Assembly: GCA_964599895.1 (NCBI GenBank)
Contig: CAZRHT010000021.1
Span: forward strand, 1 to 43,490
Direction of reading: 5' to 3'
Source: UM-FILTER-49-7 sp964599895
Lineage (GTDB): Bacteria > Acidobacteriota > Holophagae > Thermotomaculales > Thermotomaculaceae
DNA length: 43,490 nucleotides
A program made the translations under genes and the position numbers. Within the stretch, counting starts at the first letter, position 1. Every line of letters starts with the position of its first letter. Positions 7,557 to 16,790 of the stretch are shown here, piece by piece. Under the pieces are notes generated by a model. The model did no database searches and was not told the DNA's origin. It saw only the letters and a program-made list of their open reading frames with translations.

Positions 7557-10500
7557 TTTACCATCCATGCCCCGGCGCCAAGTTTCCGCGCATCTGAGCC
7601 GGAAAATGGGAAATAAAGGGGCACAACGGCAGTGTCCACTCGGTCGTCCGCTGGCATAATTCGAATCGGTCCGTCTTCGGAATTGATCCATACCGTTCCT
7701 GTAATTCCAGTTTTAACAGGATTACCAGGCCTTCCTTCTCCCACTGGAGATGCCACATTTCCGTCCAGGTCCGGGTCAGCTATGAAGAGGTCAGCAATTC
7801 CGAACATATACATGAAAGAGTTGCCCGTTCCGCAGGTGTCGCCGGACTCAGGGTATTGATAGGTTACAAAAACAGAAACCGCCTGGGTTTGTGTCAGACC
7901 TTCGGAATCTTCATAGTAAAACCTGGTTGTCAGCGGATTGGTAAACAAAATTTCGTTTGTGGGCAATTCGTAGCGGTAGCCATCATTGGCTCCCAGTGGA
8001 ACCACAACGTTTAAGCCGCTTGTTGATGCAACAGAAGCGAGATTTGTAAGTGTCTTGCTTTCCGTACACGTCTCTACCTTGAAAGAATACAGAGTAGATC
8101 CGGATGCAAACATATTTCGGGACGGGTCTTCCATTCCCAATTCACCAAAAGCCACCCATTCTACTTTGTTTTCGTCAACGTATACTGCCGGAGTTGATAA
8201 AATGCAGGTAGCTGTCGGAGTCTGGTAAACTTTGCAAAGACCATCTCCATAGCCGAAGCGATATAGACCGCCCCGGGTATCCCCGAAGTAAGCACCTTTC
8301 AGAAATTGCTGATTCAGATCCAGGATTCCACCAGGTGCACCCATAAGAAAAGCGTCGGAAGCCATCCCAACAGGAGAAGATTTCTCAATAAGGGACCCAT
8401 CTGATAAATTGATCAAATACATGGCTTTACCTTCTGAACTGTCTGGACTGGGCCCGGAGGTAAAAATTCCGGCAGGTACACCATGAGGTGTATCATTTAC
8501 ACTGTGACCGTCTACGAGAATCTGCCAGAGGGATGGGTAACTCCAGCTTTCCCCCATGTCCTGATAATCCCTTTCCCGGGAGGTATCCCACATGGGGACC
8601 GGATTGGTTGTGTCTGTTAAGTTGAGCGCAAAGTATCCGTGTCCTCCAGCCCCGAGCCCGCAAATCAGAATAGTTCCCCAGGTTTCTGTGTCAGAATCGT
8701 ACCCCAGGTTGATATCAGCAACCTTAGGTGAGCTGGCCACTCCGTAAATGTGTCCTGCCCTTCCAAGGTAATCCGGCATTGCAATGTCAGATTGGCCGGA
8801 AGGGTTGGTACCTGAATCATAATTTGCCAGCATGCTCTTTACGCTCTCTTGAACGGATACCGGGATTATGGCCCACAATTCACGTCCTGTATAAGCACTA
8901 AAAGCATGGAGCATACCATCATTGGCACCAACGGTAACGATTGGAAGCCGACTGGCCCGCTTGTTGATCTTGAAATTGAAATAGGCTTCGCTCCATTCTT
9001 CAAAGCCCATTTCCGGTTCAGCGATAAGTGCAGGTGTGGAATAGGTAATGTCCGCCAGCTGTCGGCTCTGGAGAAATACAATGAACTTTTCTCCCTTTGA
9101 AATATCTCCACTGAACAGTCGGTCAGCCACAAGGGAAGCGATTGTGGGATCGGGACGCCATTTCTCAGCAACCTTATCGTATATGAAATGGTTCAAAGAT
9201 ATTGTCGTCTGCGGATTTTCCGGATCGACCATCCGGATGTCCCGCCAGTCTGGACCGTCGGTGGGAAGTGGCAGTGTGTCTGTCAGGTCCATCGCGTCCC
9301 GAATACCATTAATGTGGGTCCCATCTGTTCCGGATGTACCGTTTAACCGTTCGGACAGCATGCTGCGGGCGTCCCACAGTTTCGGGTAATCGCCATTCGG
9401 GAAATAGTACAAATTACTTTCATCCGTTCCGCTTCCACTGACAATGCGCTTGTACATGGGCTGATAAGCACAGACGGTGCCTTCCCACGTAGGGTAAAAC
9501 ATCATGGTAGTAAACATAATGTTTCCAGACACGGCAGGATACAGGACCGTTGCCGTCCCGGCGCTTGATCCGTCGTCGTTGGATAAAGTAACGGTCTTGG
9601 TGCCGAACAGAGGATTATAGTCATCAGCCTTGTCCGGATCAATGGTTCCAAAGATTACATCTGAATTCACAGCCACTTGCTGGGCAGATGCTTCATAAAT
9701 GGCTTGCGACAGAGCCTGCATCAGGTCCTTTGAATTTTTTGGCATGTAAGCGGTACCACTGCTATTCAATTCACCGTCATCCCCGGCATCCGCCCACATG
9801 TCCAGAACATCTCGATTCTCATCCGACATGGAAAGTCCGATCACATAAGTGCGGGTCCCGGCCTCAGAACTTCCAACGGAAATTTCATGGGACCTGTAAA
9901 TATTTCGGATGGTGTCTCGGATTGTAACATTGTTACAATTTGATTCGGTACAAGCTCCATCCGTAAGAAAAACAACAGCATACTGGCGGCAAGCCTGATA
10001 GGGATCTTTTGAATAAGCCAGATTGGACAGGGAACTTTCTGCATTGTTGAGTCCATCAAGAATATCCTTCATGCAGGACTGAATCGGCGTGTAGCCACGG
10101 GCCATAATTTCATGGGTTTGATCGCCAGCATCATTGAAGGCGCCCGGTGCCAATTCATCCATGGAAACCCAGTCCAGTAATTCTGCACGGTTATCGTCAC
10201 AGGACAATTGGTCAGCCGGCCATCCCTGCCAGAGAGAGAAACCGGGACTGGTAGAATCCACCCACCACAGATAGTAACTACCGGCCCAATAAGTACCGGT
10301 CGGATCAAACAGGTAATTGTAGTAACTGTATGGTTTTGTCCAATTGGCTTTATAAGTTCCCAATGCAAGACGAACGCCAGCACTCTGATTCATAATTTGT
10401 TGCAACACGACTTTCAGAACTGCAATTTTGGATGGGAGTGGATGGTGGGAAAGATAAACCGCATCCAGTGTAATTTCCTGTGTGGCTTGGGAACTGACAG

Positions 10501-11161
10501 AAATTGTCCAGTTTCCGTTAGGATTAGCTCCCAAAAAATCCGGGAAAGCATACATGATACGGTAACGGCGGCATTTTTCATCGTCGGTGCAATACGCTCT
10601 TCCATCGCAGCAGATTTCATCATACGACTTTGGGTCTCCATCGGATTTCCTGAATGTAAACCACTGAGTTTCGGGATGAATGACGGCTGAAGTACCGTCA
10701 TGACTGAGGGTAATGGTAATGTCTGCATTCCGGCTGTCCAGTGTGACGGGAATCCACACATCAACGGCGATGGCAGCATATTCAACTTCATCGCTGGCTC
10801 CTGCTACGGTCAATGTTACGGAACGTGGCAATGAAGTTATATTCTGCCCAATGGACTCAGAACGAACATCAAACAGCTCACCCGCAGGAACATGATCCCA
10901 TGCAGGTTGACCAGGCAGATTGTAATGCCAGAAATCGCCTGTTCCCGGCCACACAGACCTCACGGACTTGAAATCCATTATCAGTTGGTTGTTTGTATCC
11001 TGGTTCATGGACCCGGAATTATCAACTGCAACAAGGATGTTAGGTGGGACAGTTTTGTTCAGGGGTTCCAGAGGATCATATGTTTTTGGATGGATTGCGG
11101 CTGAGGCACATATCGAAACAAGTAGTATCAATGTAAACAATAAATATTTCAGTAGCTTCAT
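7553..11161 (-). CDS. pilY1: PilY1-type pilus tip adhesin/biogenesis factor
   Basis: 1202 residues. The ATG at 11161 follows AGGAGG and opens a signal peptide (about 1-22). A von Willebrand A domain starts near residue 41 with the metal-binding DNSGS (47-51). The C-terminal half carries the PilY1 beta-propeller, recognisable from VGANDGMLHAFSAYTGRELW and later GHGYFALNLTD. DPDLDGN near the C-terminus resembles the calcium-binding loop of PilY1. PilY1 sits at the pilus tip with minor pilins, promotes extension and can sense surfaces. It lies between pilX and gspH, matching the family's usual context. The length is normal for the family. Confidence 0.93.
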   Translation of the reverse strand: MKLLKYLLFTLILLVSICASAAIHPKTYDPLEPLNKTVPPNILVAVDNSGSMNQDTNNQLIMDFKSVRSVWPGTGDFWHYNLPGQPAWDHVPAGELFDVRSESIGQNITSLPRSVTLTVAGASDEVEYAAIAVDVWIPVTLDSRNADITITLSHDGTSAVIHPETQWFTFRKSDGDPKSYDEICCDGRAYCTDDEKCRRYRIMYAFPDFLGANPNGNWTISVSSQATQEITLDAVYLSHHPLPSKIAVLKVVLQQIMNQSAGVRLALGTYKANWTKPYSYYNYLFDPTGTYWAGSYYLWWVDSTSPGFSLWQGWPADQLSCDDNRAELLDWVSMDELAPGAFNDAGDQTHEIMARGYTPIQSCMKDILDGLNNAESSLSNLAYSKDPYQACRQYAVVFLTDGACTESNCNNVTIRDTIRNIYRSHEISVGSSEAGTRTYVIGLSMSDENRDVLDMWADAGDDGELNSSGTAYMPKNSKDLMQALSQAIYEASAQQVAVNSDVIFGTIDPDKADDYNPLFGTKTVTLSNDDGSSAGTATVLYPAVSGNIMFTTMMFYPTWEGTVCAYQPMYKRIVSGSGTDESNLYYFPNGDYPKLWDARSMLSERLNGTSGTDGTHINGIRDAMDLTDTLPLPTDGPDWRDIRMVDPENPQTTISLNHFIYDKVAEKWRPDPTIASLVADRLFSGDISKGEKFIVFLQSRQLADITYSTPALIAEPEMGFEEWSEAYFNFKINKRASRLPIVTVGANDGMLHAFSAYTGRELWAIIPVSVQESVKSMLANYDSGTNPSGQSDIAMPDYLGRAGHIYGVASSPKVADINLGYDSDTETWGTILICGLGAGGHGYFALNLTDTTNPVPMWDTSRERDYQDMGESWSYPSLWQILVDGHSVNDTPHGVPAGIFTSGPSPDSSEGKAMYLINLSDGSLIEKSSPVGMASDAFLMGAPGGILDLNQQFLKGAYFGDTRGGLYRFGYGDGLCKVYQTPTATCILSTPAVYVDENKVEWVAFGELGMEDPSRNMFASGSTLYSFKVETCTESKTLTNLASVASTSGLNVVVPLGANDGYRYELPTNEILFTNPLTTRFYYEDSEGLTQTQAVSVFVTYQYPESGDTCGTGNSFMYMFGIADLFIADPDLDGNVASPVGEGRPGNPVKTGITGTVWINSEDGPIRIMPADDRVDTAVVPLYFPFSGSDARKLGAGAWMVK

Positions 11162-11169
11162 AAATCCTC

Positions 11170-11892
11170 CTATTGCCTGACCAGCCAGGGCTGTTTGCAG
11201 AAAGCCGGTGTCAGATTGACATTGGCAGCGGATTGACTGACCTGGGAACCCGATGCCTCCGGTATAGAGCAAAAACGGGCCGTTACCAGTTTGGTTGCGA
11301 TGATGGTATTTCCCTTGCGGATAATAGCTCTGCATTGAATCAGGAGATTGTGATCACGATCAATTGTGAAGTTGGGTTGGATGATATTGTTGTAGTAATC
11401 ACCGTCTTCATCCTCATATCGATTGTAGTAATTACCGTCTTCCAGTGTCAGCACGTCATTGTCAATGATGCGCACATAGTAGGTACCTGAAAGGCCGATT
11501 TCCTCATCAATTTGTACCACTCCTGTGAATTGGGGAAATTGTGAATAATAAGTCGCGTAGTAAGAGCCATTGGCACCGGTATTGAAAATCAATGCTTCAA
11601 GGTCCCCAAAATTGGGGTCAGGAAGTTGTGTAATGTCTGACCGGTTTGCAAAAAGGTAATTGATGGCAGCATAATAGTTTGTAATATAGTTTCGCCCCAC
11701 CAGTTCCAGTCCCGCTTCTGCCACATTAAAAGCCTGCTCTGAGGACTGATATCCACCCGCACTTTGCATATTGGCCGTCGACATGTGCAGTAGACCAATT
11801 CCCAGCACGGTCAGTAACAGCAGAACAACCAGGGTTGTAATCAGCGTTGCGCCACCTTTTTGTCTCTGTTTCGTCAAATTGTCATTTATCAT
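11170..11892 (-). CDS. pilX: PilX-like minor pilin
   Basis: 240 residues from the ATG at 11892, which has GGGAGA upstream. The N-terminus (KQRQKGGATLITTLVVLLLL) matches the PilX N-terminal domain, a pilin-like helix with a Gly-Ala cleavage region but without the Glu5 of major pilins. HMSTANMQSAGGYQSSEQAF follows, typical of the family. The C-terminal part is variable and rich in Tyr/Asn. Its stop is 8 bases before the pilY1 start. PilX, PilW, PilV and PilY1 together form the tip complex that primes pilus assembly. An alternative upstream start at 11985 lacks a ribosome site. Confidence 0.85.
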   Translation of the reverse strand: MINDNLTKQRQKGGATLITTLVVLLLLTVLGIGLLHMSTANMQSAGGYQSSEQAFNVAEAGLELVGRNYITNYYAAINYLFANRSDITQLPDPNFGDLEALIFNTGANGSYYATYYSQFPQFTGVVQIDEEIGLSGTYYVRIIDNDVLTLEDGNYYNRYEDEDGDYYNNIIQPNFTIDRDHNLLIQCRAIIRKGNTIIATKLVTARFCSIPEASGSQVSQSAANVNLTPAFCKQPWLVRQ

Positions 11893-11905
11893 CTTTTTCT
11901 CCCGT

Positions 11906-13039
11906 TTACACGGAGGGATAAATATTTCGAAAATTGATTTCCAACAGGTATTGTCTGACGAGTCCGGTGTAATTGCCCTCATCATCTTTTACATCGGTAT
12001 CTGTGCCATTTTCTTCCGGTCTGTAATCATCTACACCGTCCGGCGGTATCGTTTCAACAGTGCGAGCCTCCCGTATGCCTGTCACCGATGTAACGGTGTA
12101 GAGATAGAGGCGCAGCGCTTTGAGTTGCATCTTTTCCAGTGAGGATGGCTTGAACGTCCATATGTCAACTGAACCGTTCCCATCCGTATCCAGCCCGCAA
12201 GCCATCTGCATATTGAGCACATTGTCGAGTAATGGCAGTGATGAATCCGGCGTCAGGATTCGCAGCGTTCTCCGGGTATCCACATAAAGGGTGTTGGCGG
12301 AATTCATGGCATCTCCAAGGAAAACGGCACTTCCTCCTGTGAAATCGCACCCAAGTCCAGTATTGGAATTGTAATCTCCACCCCAACCTGGATTGAATAC
12401 GACCAACGTGCCGTGAGGATTGGATGAATTGGAGTTCAACTGCGTAATTTGTACAACCAGCGAACCGCAATCTTCGCTGTATACAAGCATAAGTCCCCCG
12501 ACAAAGGGATCGTGCGCATTTCCATAGTCCCCATCCGGAAGGTTGTCAGTGAACACATTGGGCGTGTTGAGAAAAAGACTCTGAGCCGGCTCATTGTATG
12601 AGTTGATCATCATTTCAGTATACCGTTCGGTCCCTTTTAGAATCCTGATAATGTCCGTTCCGGCAAGAATGTCCGATGGTAATCCGAGGTCGCCAGGTGT
12701 CCATCCACCGTGGCCACCCGTGCCGGGACCTGCAGGGGCCGGGGCAGTGGAGGAAGACACAATTTCGGTGGAATCGTAAAACTGGACCGGAACCAGGGGT
12801 ATTCTCGTGGTTATCCCATAACCCGAATTCCGGAATTGATCTGTAAGGTAACGCATAGCCGATTGTGCATTCATTTGAAGATTGCTGGCGCGCAATTCCG
12901 TGGAAGCTATTTTCGCCTGGCTTGTAAACATCTTGTACGTCATCGTCATTACAATGGAAGCAATGAATAAACCGACAAGAAGCTCAGGTAATGAAAAGCC
13001 CGCTTGCCCTTTAGTAGAAGAATGACGATGACGTGACAT
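11906..13039 (-). CDS. pilW: PilW-like minor pilin
   Basis: 377 residues. The start at 13039 follows GGAGG. The prepilin signal is KGQAG^FSLPELLVGLFIASI with Glu at +5. The region after the helix (ASNLQMNAQSAMRYLTDQFR and NSGYG) matches the PilW family, where an amphipathic helix leads into a large beta-rich head. The gene overlaps pilV by 29 bases and precedes pilX by 13, so the operon is tightly packed. It is a structural part of the pilus-tip priming complex. Confidence 0.88.
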   Translation of the reverse strand: MSRHRHSSTKGQAGFSLPELLVGLFIASIVMTMTYKMFTSQAKIASTELRASNLQMNAQSAMRYLTDQFRNSGYGITTRIPLVPVQFYDSTEIVSSSTAPAPAGPGTGGHGGWTPGDLGLPSDILAGTDIIRILKGTERYTEMMINSYNEPAQSLFLNTPNVFTDNLPDGDYGNAHDPFVGGLMLVYSEDCGSLVVQITQLNSNSSNPHGTLVVFNPGWGGDYNSNTGLGCDFTGGSAVFLGDAMNSANTLYVDTRRTLRILTPDSSLPLLDNVLNMQMACGLDTDGNGSVDIWTFKPSSLEKMQLKALRLYLYTVTSVTGIREARTVETIPPDGVDDYRPEENGTDTDVKDDEGNYTGLVRQYLLEINFRNIYPSV

Positions 13040-13388
13040 GTTTTACCTCCGTATGCTCATTCCAGTTCACTTGAACAACAAGGATATTGCCGTTCACGGC
13101 CACCGTGCGGGTGAAGACCCGTGTGGATTCACCTGTAGCCGGTTTGCCGAGCTGGTTATACGTTCCTTCAAACGAGGAGGGATTGAACCGGCCCTTCCCG
13201 TCTGCACGGGCCCTTTCAATTACCTGTTGCACCAGGTTGATTGCTGCAAAACGATTGTTTGAGGTTGAGGTCATGTTGATGGAAGAATATTGCAGTCCTA
13301 CCAGGGCAAGCATACCAAAAGAGAAAATGACCACAGCAATCATTACTTCAATTAGACTGAATCCGGGGCTTTTTCTGGAGAATGCCAT
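13011..13388 (-). CDS. pilV: PilV-like minor pilin, first gene of the minor-pilin operon
   Basis: 125 residues; GGAGG lies upstream of the ATG at 13388. The type III signal is KSPG^FSLIEVMIAVVIFSFG, then LALVGLQYSS, the pattern of PilV/GspI-type minor pilins. The head domain is small. It is the promoter-proximal gene of pilV-pilW-pilX-pilY1-gspH. A 29-base overlap with pilW suggests coupled translation. No convincing promoter was found in the 458 bases upstream. Confidence 0.88.
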   Translation of the reverse strand: MAFSRKSPGFSLIEVMIAVVIFSFGMLALVGLQYSSINMTSTSNNRFAAINLVQQVIERARADGKGRFNPSSFEGTYNQLGKPATGESTRVFTRTVAVNGNILVVQVNWNEHTEVKHVTSSSFFY

Positions 13389-13846
13389 CTTTCTGACCTC
13401 CCTATTCGTTAAGAATGACCGGACAAATAAATGACCAGGTATTAACTATCGGGCAAACAGGGATATTCTTCAATCCGGCACAGGTTTGATTTGTGGGTGG
13501 AAAATGAATTATTAAGCCGCGTACACCTCTTACACATGATGGCTCAAAAAAGGCAAGGTACAGGGCAGGAATATGGACAAAACCTGAGATTGGAGTGAAG
13601 ACATGGCAAAAGTAACGCGTACAGTCCACAACTGAAAACAATGCCTAAGTCTTTCTTATATTTTTATTTAGATGTATTCATGGACAAGAAAATATTCTTC
13701 AGGTCAGGGAAGCCCATTATTCTGAAGCAGATATACAACTAAAGTCCTAGCCTGCTTAATAGTTGGCACTCTATGTTGGCGATTGGTTTAATCGATGAAC
13801 TGAGCCGACTGTAAAGGCAATCTACGCTATCGTCGCCTTCATTATC
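13389..13846. other. 458-bp intergenic region between pilV and nifS
   Basis: Contains an AT-rich patch near 13655-13700, which may hold the minus-strand pilV promoter, but I cannot assign -35/-10 boxes. A short open frame at 13402-13641 (minus) has no ribosome site or recognisable content. No RNA gene or terminator is clear. Confidence 0.5.
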
Positions 13847-15034
13847 CTATCCCTTTCTCATCGAGTCCCGATAGAGGGGAGACATGTTGCGAAGACGGGT
13901 AACTGTCTTTTCCAGGGCGTCCACCGTGTAAGCCAGGTCTTCCTTTGTAGTGGACCGGCCAAGGGAGAACCGGATGGAGCCATGGGCACGGCCGTGATCC
14001 ATTCCCATCGCAAGGAGCACATGGGAAGGCTCCAATGAACCGGAAGAACAGGCGGAGCCGGTAGATACCGCAATACCATCAAAATCAAGGTCGTAGAGAA
14101 TGGACTCTCCCTCAATGTACCGGAACGAAATATTGCTGGTATGAGCTGTTCGTGAGGTTTCTTCCCCATTGACAACACTTTCAGGGATACGGCGGATTAC
14201 TTCGGCCTCAAACCAGTTTCTGAGTTCACCCAGTCGCTGCCATTCGCTGTCCATGTCGGAAATGGAAAGTTCCACTGCCTTGCCCAATCCGGCAATGTGA
14301 ACGGTGTTTTCCGTTCCGGCCCGAAGATTGAACTCATGGTGACCGCCATGAATCAGCGGACAGACCTTCCGCGTTTTTCTCTTATACAGTGCGCCAACTC
14401 CCTTTGGCCCGTATATTTTATGACCGGAAAGGGAGAGAAAGTCCAGGTTCAGTTCTTTCACATTGATAGGAATCTTCCCGAATGCCTGTACTGCGTCTGT
14501 GTGAAAAATAATGTCCCTGCCCGATATCAAGTTCGCGATTTTATCAATGGGCTGAATGGCCCCGGTTTCGTTGTTGGCATACATAATGGAAACCAGTGCC
14601 GTCCTTTCCGAAATCAGTGATTCCAGCACGTCCAGTTTAACCACTCCGTCTTCGTCCACCGGGCAGAGATGGACTGTCTTTCCCTCACCCCGCAGACACT
14701 TGGCAGTATTCAGTACTGAAGGATGCTCAATTGCAGAGATAATGACTTCGCTTCTTTCGCACCCGATCTTGCAGATGCTGTTCCCGCAGGTTACGCCTTT
14801 AATGACCAGGTTGTTGGATTCCGAACCACAACTGGTAAAGATAATTTCTTCCGGTTCAGCTCCCAGGCCCTCTGCAACTGTTTTTCGGGCATTTTCAATC
14901 AACGTATGGGCTTCCCGGCCGAAGGAATGATGGCTGGAAGCGTTGCCGTACACTTCCATGGCGGCAATCATGGCCGCCTTCACCTCCGGATGTATGGGAG
15001 TGGTGGCATTGTGATCCAGATACACCCGTTTCAT
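13847..15034 (-). CDS. nifS: NifS/IscS-type cysteine desulfurase
   Basis: 395 residues; a PLP enzyme that takes sulfur from cysteine and hands it to the scaffold encoded just upstream. The PLP lysine is Lys206 in SLSGHKIYGPKG. The persulfide cysteine is Cys329 in STGSACSSGSLEPSHVL, the NifS/IscS form of the loop. HTDAVQ (178-183) is the cofactor-contacting motif. The start overlaps the nifU stop (ATGA). An oddity is three extra cysteines (Cys83, 88, 92; CGNSICKIGC) just before the conserved SAIEHPSV segment. No nitrogenase genes are nearby, so housekeeping Fe-S assembly is the likely role. Confidence 0.93.
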   Translation of the reverse strand: MKRVYLDHNATTPIHPEVKAAMIAAMEVYGNASSHHSFGREAHTLIENARKTVAEGLGAEPEEIIFTSCGSESNNLVIKGVTCGNSICKIGCERSEVIISAIEHPSVLNTAKCLRGEGKTVHLCPVDEDGVVKLDVLESLISERTALVSIMYANNETGAIQPIDKIANLISGRDIIFHTDAVQAFGKIPINVKELNLDFLSLSGHKIYGPKGVGALYKRKTRKVCPLIHGGHHEFNLRAGTENTVHIAGLGKAVELSISDMDSEWQRLGELRNWFEAEVIRRIPESVVNGEETSRTAHTSNISFRYIEGESILYDLDFDGIAVSTGSACSSGSLEPSHVLLAMGMDHGRAHGSIRFSLGRSTTKEDLAYTVDALEKTVTRLRNMSPLYRDSMRKG

Positions 15035-15603
15035 TTGTCGTCTCCAAAGAAATCCTTGACCATTCTTTCAATTACCGGACGGCACCTTTCGCCGCCACAG
15101 GCGCCGGTCATAGCTTCTGTCCGTTCCGCAATTTCGTCCAGGTCTTCAATTCCATGTTCAATCACGTCCAGGATCGTACTTTTCTTGACCCCCATGCAAT
15201 GACAGATGACCGGATCCGGTGAATCCGCCACCGCCTCCCCGCGATAATCCGCCACCGCCCGGGCCAGAGCGTCTACCGCCAGCACGGAGCAATGGAGCTT
15301 GTGCTTGGGCATACCCCCCAGCGCATCTGCGATCGCTTTGTTGGAAAGATGAATTGCTTCTTCCACCGGCTTGCCGATGATCATCTCCGTGGCTATGGAA
15401 CTGGAAGCAATGGCAGACGCGCAGCCAAACGTTTCAAAACGGGCATCTTCTATAATTCCGTCATCGTTTACTTTGATATAGAGTTTCATGATATCTCCGC
15501 AGGCCTCATTTCCCACCTCTCCGACACCGTTTGCATCGGGGAGTTCTCCCACGTTCCGGGGATTGCGGAAATGATCCAGCAGGATTTCCGAGTATTGGTT
15601 CAT
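15031..15603 (-). CDS. nifU: NifU-like Fe-S scaffold (IscU domain plus BFD-type [2Fe-2S] domain)
   Basis: 190 residues from the ATG at 15603, chosen for the GGAGG just upstream. The IscU domain (1-125) has three scaffold cysteines: Cys35 (NEACGD), Cys61 (FGCASAIASSS) and Cys105 (LHCSV). A BFD-like domain (130-185) has Cys134/Cys136 (ICHC) and Cys169/Cys174 (CGGERC), which would hold a permanent [2Fe-2S] cluster. The C-terminal Nfu domain of full-length NifU is absent. It pairs with the overlapping nifS. A strong hairpin lies 48 bases upstream of its start. Confidence 0.92.
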   Translation of the reverse strand: MNQYSEILLDHFRNPRNVGELPDANGVGEVGNEACGDIMKLYIKVNDDGIIEDARFETFGCASAIASSSIATEMIIGKPVEEAIHLSNKAIADALGGMPKHKLHCSVLAVDALARAVADYRGEAVADSPDPVICHCMGVKKSTILDVIEHGIEDLDEIAERTEAMTGACGGERCRPVIERMVKDFFGDDK

Positions 15604-15650
15604 GCCCCACCTCCGAAGCTGAATATACCCCGAAAGAAAGGTGGAGTCAA

Positions 15651-15675
15651 ATCCCAAGGGCTTTGCCCTTGGGAT
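15651..15675. other. Hairpin upstream of nifU
   Basis: ATCCCAAGGGC and GCCCTTGGGAT form a perfect 11-bp stem around TTT. It is 48 bases upstream of nifU on the minus strand, so it could lie in its leader, or it could be a remnant terminator. There is no T-run on either side. Confidence 0.7.
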
Positions 15676-15773
15676 CGTGAAAGAGCAAGTGCAGGTGGGT
15701 GAGGGAAAGGGGATAAAAAATCATGAAGTTGGCTTATTATCTGGAATGTTTTGTAATATTATTTGTAATCTTG

Positions 15774-15892
15774 ATTCAACGGTTGCCTTCAGCAGCCGGA
15801 ACCGGTTTTCGCGGAGCGAAAAATTGGATTGCAGGTTGCCTTTGCAAGCTGCGATCCAATAGGTTTCGGTCCGCTGCAAGGCTTTGTTAGGC
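15774..15892 (-). other. attC recombination site of an integron gene cassette
   Basis: On the minus strand the site opens with the R'' box GCCTAAC (15892-15886) and ends with an R' box GTTGAAT (15780-15774), both fitting the consensus (RYYYAAC, GTTRRRY). The left arm GCCTT-GCAGC-GGA-CCG pairs with the reverse complement of the right arm, GCCTTCAGCAGCCGGAACCG, leaving small bulges that resemble extrahelical bases. Unpaired spacers (AAA/GGTT) lie between the R and L boxes. Inner stems (TTGGAT..ATCCAA, TTTTCG..CGAAAA) fill the centre. The length is 119 bp. This is the folded single-strand architecture that integron integrases recognise. Confidence 0.88.
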
Positions 15893-16789
15893 ATGTAATT
15901 GTTTACGGATAAAGATGTTAAAAACTTCTGACGCGTTGAGTTTCGTGACGATTCTGGGGTGGAATGATTCGATTGGTTTTACCCTTCGCGTTCGGTCGCA
16001 CCGCTTTGGCGAAAGGAGGAAACGCATTTGCGCTTTGGATTTGTAGGCTGCTGCAAACCGGTTGGGTAAGAACACCGAGGCAACGTTGCGCCTATGGCGT
16101 AGGTTTATATTCGGTGAACGAATCCACCTCAACTCGAACGATCCTAATTCCCGTTTCATATTGATCGCACATAATCTGGAGCCTCTTTTTGATTTGATCA
16201 CCGAGCAGAGTTCGGTCATTGGATGACAGATTGATGGCGGGATTTCCACTGGCAGCAACCTGAACGGTTGCTTCGTTCATTGCCTCAAAAACTTTCAATA
16301 CGTTTCGATTCTTGAATAGGAAATCGACAGGATCGCTGATCCGGTACGTTGTGGTCCACTCTATAGCAACCTGTTTGAGGTCAGCCGAGAGAAACACTTG
16401 TTGACGGTCCATTGGAGTGGACTGGAAATGAGCTTCGCCGGGTGGCGTCCTATCTTTCGATCCAAAATGCAGCTCCATTGGTTTACCGACTGGGAGTCTG
16501 TATACCTTGTCGATGAACAACGGGGCCTTGAACTGTAATCCGGGGGCTACCGCTTCTCTATACTCACCGAACCGGACCACAAGACCGATCTCCTCAGAAT
16601 GGACTATATAGATGGAGCTAAAAGCCAAAACCAAACCGAAAACAACCAGAACACTCAGAACGCAAAGCACAATAGAAGTTCGCGAAACGAGGAATCTCGG
16701 TGTGCTGACCCGATTCCCGTTGCTAGGCGGATTCATCATGGCTGTTTTTCCATTCTTCGGCGGGGATTCGTAGCGAATGAGGGCCTAAC
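15780..16789 (-). mobile_element. Solitary integron gene cassette (about 1.0 kb)
   Basis: Bounded on the minus strand by G^TTAGGC (16790-16784) upstream and by the attC at 15892-15774 downstream. The upstream box GTTAGGC is the exact complement of the attC R'' box GCCTAAC, as expected when a circular cassette opens between G and TT. The R' box GTTGAAT at the far end then belongs to the recipient site. It carries one open frame in the usual orientation (16739-16092), starting about 45 bases inside the boundary. No integrase gene or second attC is visible in the window. Confidence 0.82.
16092..16739 (-). CDS. Cassette-encoded SPFH/HflK-like membrane protein, short
   Basis: 215 residues; a second in-frame ATG is three bases on. 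One membrane helix at about 24-46 (IVLCVLSVLVVFGLVLAF) precedes an SPFH/Band-7 domain (about 50-205) with EEIGLVVRFGEYREAVAPGL, AIEWTTTYRISDPVDFLFKN and IRIVRVEVDSF. HflK and HflC, which modulate the FtsH protease, share this layout but continue for over 100 residues as a coiled coil that is missing here. The frame stops at 16092, about 200 bases before the attC. Another frame (minus, open to 15887) ends within the attC R'' box, so a frameshift may have truncated the gene. The ribosome site is weak. Confidence 0.72.
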   Translation of the reverse strand: MMNPPSNGNRVSTPRFLVSRTSIVLCVLSVLVVFGLVLAFSSIYIVHSEEIGLVVRFGEYREAVAPGLQFKAPLFIDKVYRLPVGKPMELHFGSKDRTPPGEAHFQSTPMDRQQVFLSADLKQVAIEWTTTYRISDPVDFLFKNRNVLKVFEAMNEATVQVAASGNPAINLSSNDRTLLGDQIKKRLQIMCDQYETGIRIVRVEVDSFTEYKPTP

Positions 16790-16790
16790 A

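Noticed and set aside
13402..13641. Minus-strand 79-codon open frame upstream of pilV
   Set aside because: No ribosome site and an odd composition with many Cys and Pro; looks like chance.
15964..16164. Plus-strand open frame inside the cassette
   Set aside because: Opposite to the cassette gene orientation and overlapping its end; no ribosome site of note and no recognisable content.
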